From: CAVVNP01 sp963800235
GTDB taxonomy: Bacteria > Actinomycetota > Acidimicrobiia > Acidimicrobiales > Iamiaceae
Direction of reading: 5' to 3'
Length of the DNA: 64,000 bases
Assembly (NCBI GenBank): GCA_963800235.1
Contig: CAWDAD010000003.1
Span: forward strand, 496,001-560,000
Position numbers and translations under genes: made by a program. Numbering within the stretch: the first letter of the stretch is position 1; each line of letters begins with the position of its first letter. Under the pieces are notes generated by a model. That model did not search any database, was not told the origin of the DNA, and was given only the letters and a program-made list of their open reading frames with translations. Below are positions 61,591-64,000 of this stretch, piece after piece.

Positions 61591-62243
61591 GCCCGGTCCG
61601 CCGCCGCCTCCCGCAGCAGGCGGCGGACGTCGGCCATGACCTGCTCGGTGCGGGTCTCGTCATCGGACTCGGGGTCGAGGCCGACAACCCGGTCGGACAA
61701 CCGGACCCGCACCACCGGCCGGTGCCACGGCCGGAGGCGGGGCCGGCCGCCGGGGGGCCACACCTTTTCGGTGCCGACCATGCCGGCGGCCAGGACGGGG
61801 ACCCCGGCGGCCCGGGCCATGCGGGACACGCCGGTCGAGGCCGGCCCGGTGCCGCACGGCTCGTCGGCGTCGAAGTGCAGCCGGCCCTCGGGCAGGAGCA
61901 TGACCGTCGCCCCGTCGCGGAGGATCTCGACGGCGGCGGCGAACGCCTGGCCGTGGCCGGCGGCGCGGTCGACCGGGATGGCGCCGATGACCCGGGCGAA
62001 GGGCCGGGTCCACGCCCGTTCCACGTACTTCCTCTCGACGAGCACCCGGGGGTAGCGGCGGTACCGGTGGAAGACGACCAGCCCGGCGGCCACGTCGAAC
62101 AGGCTGCGGTGGGCGGTCACGATGATGCAGGCGCCGAGCCTCCGGTTCAGCGCCTCGCCGCCGGTGATGTCGAAGCGGACGACGGGCCACACCAGCACCC
62201 GCAGCACGCGGGCCAGCACCGCCAGCGCCCGTTCCGGCCTCAT
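61566..62243 (-). CDS. 1-acyl-sn-glycerol-3-phosphate acyltransferase-like (PlsC) protein
   Basis: 225 residues from the ATG at 62243; a GTG six codons earlier is possible. PlsC motifs are IIVTAHRSLFDVAAG (HxxxxD), ERKYVERAWTRPFARVIGAIPVDR and MLLPEGRLHFDAD (EGxR-like). Together with the amphipathic N-terminus they indicate transfer of acyl chains to glycerophosphate or a similar acceptor at the membrane. The second motif is longer than in canonical PlsC, so the acceptor might not be lysophosphatidate. It appears monocistronic. Confidence 0.85.
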   Translation of the reverse strand: MRPERALAVLARVLRVLVWPVVRFDITGGEALNRRLGACIIVTAHRSLFDVAAGLVVFHRYRRYPRVLVERKYVERAWTRPFARVIGAIPVDRAAGHGQAFAAAVEILRDGATVMLLPEGRLHFDADEPCGTGPASTGVSRMARAAGVPVLAAGMVGTEKVWPPGGRPRLRPWHRPVVRVRLSDRVVGLDPESDDETRTEQVMADVRRLLREAAADRAADGPVPG

Positions 62244-62324
62244 CGGCCCGAGAGTCTGCACGACCCGACGCGTGGGGGGTGCGGTGGGAGCGGCCGGTGA
62301 CCGGCGGGCGGTCGACCCGGCGGA

Positions 62325-62987
62325 TCAGGACGTCGAGTCGTCCTCGCCGTCGGCGTCCGGCTCGGCGTCGGCCTCGACCTCGGCGACGGTGCGGCCGGTG
62401 AGCACCGACTCGGGCTGGGTCGACACCGGGTTGCGGCGGGCGTCGGCCCCCTCGCCCTTCTTCTTGACGAGGATCCAGGCCTCGCCCTTGCCCCCGGCCC
62501 CCTCACCCCGACGGGTGCGGGTCAGGGCGTAGCCGCCCTGCAGCTTCTCGCCGTGCAGGTCGACCGACACGTGGCCCGCCTCGATGGCCTCGGACATCGA
62601 CACCGGTTCGCCGTCCTCGTCGTGGGAGCGGTTCTCGTAGGTGCCGGCGTCCCACACCAGCACCGCGCCACCGCCGTACTCGCCGGCGGGGATGGTGCCC
62701 TCGAAGTCCTGGTAGTCGAGGGGGTGGTCCTCGGTGGGCACCGCCAGCCGCCGGTCCCGGGGGTCGGTCGACGGCCCCTTCGGCACCGCCCAGCTCTTGA
62801 GCACGCCGTCGACCTCGAGGCGGACGTCGTGGTGCATGCTCGAGGCGTCGTGGGCCTGGATCACGAACCGGGGCTGCCCACCGGAGCCGCCGGACCCGCT
62901 CGACCGGCCGCCGGACCCGGACGGCTCGGCGGTCCGGCCGAAGTCCCGCTTGCCCCGGTAGCGGTCGAGGGCGTCGTCACCGGTCAC
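62325..62987 (-). CDS. Stand-alone LigD-type 3'-phosphoesterase domain protein
   Basis: 220 residues from GTG 62987. After a Gly/Ser-rich start, the phosphoesterase (PE) domain has FVIQAHDASSMHHDVRLEV (active-site His), LKSWAVPKGPS, DYQDFEGTIPAGEYGGG and LTRTRRGEGAGGKGEAW. In LigD this domain trims 3'-phosphate and 3'-ribonucleotide ends during non-homologous end joining. Here no polymerase or ligase domain is attached, as in several actinobacteria and archaea. Neither ku nor ligD is in the window. It follows the DUF5709 gene by 3 bases. Confidence 0.9.
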   Translation of the reverse strand: MTGDDALDRYRGKRDFGRTAEPSGSGGRSSGSGGSGGQPRFVIQAHDASSMHHDVRLEVDGVLKSWAVPKGPSTDPRDRRLAVPTEDHPLDYQDFEGTIPAGEYGGGAVLVWDAGTYENRSHDEDGEPVSMSEAIEAGHVSVDLHGEKLQGGYALTRTRRGEGAGGKGEAWILVKKKGEGADARRNPVSTQPESVLTGRTVAEVEADAEPDADGEDDSTS

Positions 62988-62990
62988 GGC

Positions 62991-63359
62991 TCAGCCCGGC
63001 TCGTCGCGGACCTCGACCGCGGCCTCCTCGGCCGGCAGGTCGTCGGCGGTCCCGGGCGGCGGGTCGAGCGGGTCGCCGGCGTCGCTCGGGTTGTCGAGGG
63101 GCACGGCCTCGCCCTCGGTGTCGGGCTCGCCCTCGACCTCGGCGATCTCGACCGCCGGGCCGGACCTGCCGGCTGCGCCGGCCGCCCCGACATCGGGCTG
63201 CTCGCGCTGGACCCGCTCGTCGAGCGGCTCGCCGTAGCGCTCCTCGGCCTCGGTGGTGCCGAAGTCCTCCACGCCGAGCGGCTGGTCGGGCGGGATCCGG
63301 GTGCCCCCCACCTCGTCCTCGTCGAGCTCCTCGGCTTCACGCTGGTCGTCGGTCGGCAT
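62991..63359 (-). CDS. DUF5709 family acidic protein
   Basis: 122 residues, very acidic and probably disordered. The family core is seen in RIPPDQPLGVEDFGTTEAE and ERYGEPLDERVQREQPD. The rest is Asp/Glu/Pro/Ala-rich. Its function is unknown; members are common in actinobacteria. It is immediately upstream of the phosphoesterase gene, so they are co-transcribed. Confidence 0.8.
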   Translation of the reverse strand: MPTDDQREAEELDEDEVGGTRIPPDQPLGVEDFGTTEAEERYGEPLDERVQREQPDVGAAGAAGRSGPAVEIAEVEGEPDTEGEAVPLDNPSDAGDPLDPPPGTADDLPAEEAAVEVRDEPG

Positions 63360-63448
63360 GTCCCTCGACTTCCCGGCTGCGCATCGGGAAAACCGCTCGG
63401 GCCGCCCGGCGGGATCAGCCGCCCGGCGGGATCAGAGGCCCGGTGCGG

Positions 63449-64000
63449 TCAGAGGTAGGTCGAGCCGAAGGCGGCGAGGAAGTCGTCGGTGGCCGCCCAC
63501 TCGCCGGTGCGACCGGCGACGGCGATGCCGGTGACGCCGGCCGCCTCGAGGTCGGCGAAGGCCTGGCGGTGGCGGTCGGCGTCGCGCTCGGGCCGGTGGA
63601 TGCCCTCGTCGAGGTAGGGCACGAGCACCTCGATCGGCCGGTCGCCGGCCGCCGCCCGCACCCTGGTGATGCGCTCGGTCAGGTCGTCGAGCCCGGTGAC
63701 GGCGCTGGTGCGCGTCGTGGTCGTCAGCTCGGGCGGACCGAGCAGGGGCATCCAGCCCTGGGCCCGCTCGGCCACCCGCCGCAGGGTCAACCCGGAGTTG
63801 CCGCCGATCCAGACGGGGATGGGCGACTGCACCGGCCGGGGGCGGGCGATCACGTCACGAGCGGTGAAGTGGCGGCCCCGGTAGCTGAACGGCTCGCCGG
63901 ACCAGTGCAGCGGGAGCACGTCGAGCACCTCGTCGAAGAGGGCGTTGCGCTCGTCCATGTCCACGCCCAGCGCGTGGAACTCCGACTTCTGGTAGCCGGC
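63449..64000 (-). CDS. Luciferase-like (LLM) F420-dependent-type oxidoreductase, 5' partial
   Basis: The C-terminal 183 residues are visible and the start lies beyond the right edge. The LLM features are LPLHWSGEPFSYRGRHF, RPRPVQSPIPVWIGGNSG and TLRRVAERAQGWMPLL, which are standard for the F420-dependent branch. No cofactor residue that would decide between FMN and F420 is in view. A second LLM protein is encoded at 31723-32631 but is of a different subgroup. Confidence 0.88.
   Translation of the reverse strand, partial: AGYQKSEFHALGVDMDERNALFDEVLDVLPLHWSGEPFSYRGRHFTARDVIARPRPVQSPIPVWIGGNSGLTLRRVAERAQGWMPLLGPPELTTTTRTSAVTGLDDLTERITRVRAAAGDRPIEVLVPYLDEGIHRPERDADRHRQAFADLEAAGVTGIAVAGRTGEWAATDDFLAAFGSTYL

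Overview
The window is about 72-73% GC and densely coded, with GTG starts and 1- or 4-base gene overlaps common. It looks like an actinobacterium, most plausibly of class Acidimicrobiia. Supporting signs are an actinobacterial coproheme decarboxylase (ChdC/HemQ), a DUF3263-LytR_C gene pair, F420-type luciferase-like oxidoreductases, a mycothiol-dependent-type maleylpyruvate isomerase homologue, DUF4214, DUF5709 and DUF6328 proteins, Thr-rich surface protein tails, a CIRCE-controlled groEL, and several starts that look leaderless (a TANNNT box 6-7 bases before the start codon). The genus cannot be fixed from sequence alone. No rRNA, tRNA, CRISPR array, transposase or phage gene was recognised.

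Layout. 1-5.5 kb: end of a secreted trypsin-DUF4214 protease, a chdC-larE-lipoprotein operon, a decayed surface-protein fragment, and groEL with a terminator and CIRCE operator. 5.6-11 kb: FAD monooxygenase, MoaD/ThiS-like protein, glycerate kinase and convergent otsA/otsB (trehalose). 11-15.3 kb: LytR_C and DUF3263 proteins, a pilin-like protein, Ohr and a GH3 glycosidase. 15.3-19 kb: a minus-strand group of ferredoxin, cytochrome P450, fatty-acid/sterol-type hydroxylase, frameshifted TetR and gluconokinase. 19-28.8 kb: YihY protein, then two inverted TAT-exported phospholipase C paralogues flanking an iron-uptake efeU-efeO fusion, efeB and an ABC transporter. 28.8-36 kb: SRPBCC protein, OmpA-like protein, methyltransferase, luciferase-like oxidoreductase, a paired acyl-CoA dehydrogenase and an HSL-type esterase.

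36-50.7 kb is the most unusual region: a translationally coupled plus-strand operon for an extracellular polysaccharide or glycoconjugate. It encodes a protein with three GT2 domains, a polysaccharide deacetylase, a FemAB/GNAT-like transferase, a GH16 lipoprotein, a Wzx-type flippase fused to an aminoglycoside-phosphotransferase (APH)-like kinase, a polytopic glycosyltransferase-like protein whose N-terminus is a decayed paralogue of that kinase domain, and a phosphoribosyltransferase/kinase-like/HAD fusion. Synthesis, modification, export and an unexplained phosphorylation chemistry appear to be wired together.

50.3-64 kb: DUF6328 protein, TauD-type dioxygenase, a tandem hairpin array, a TetR divergent from a ferritin-like hydrolase and an EthA-like Baeyer-Villiger monooxygenase, a beta-helix lipoprotein followed by a second tandem hairpin array and a long perfect inverted repeat, then small conserved proteins, lipoproteins, an acyltransferase, a stand-alone LigD phosphoesterase domain and a truncated luciferase-like oxidoreductase.

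Three genes (tetR, efeO, efeB) are each interrupted by a single-base shift in a C-run, and two more shifts are suspected around 47.6 and 50.4 kb. Residual sequencing error should be excluded before calling them pseudogenes.
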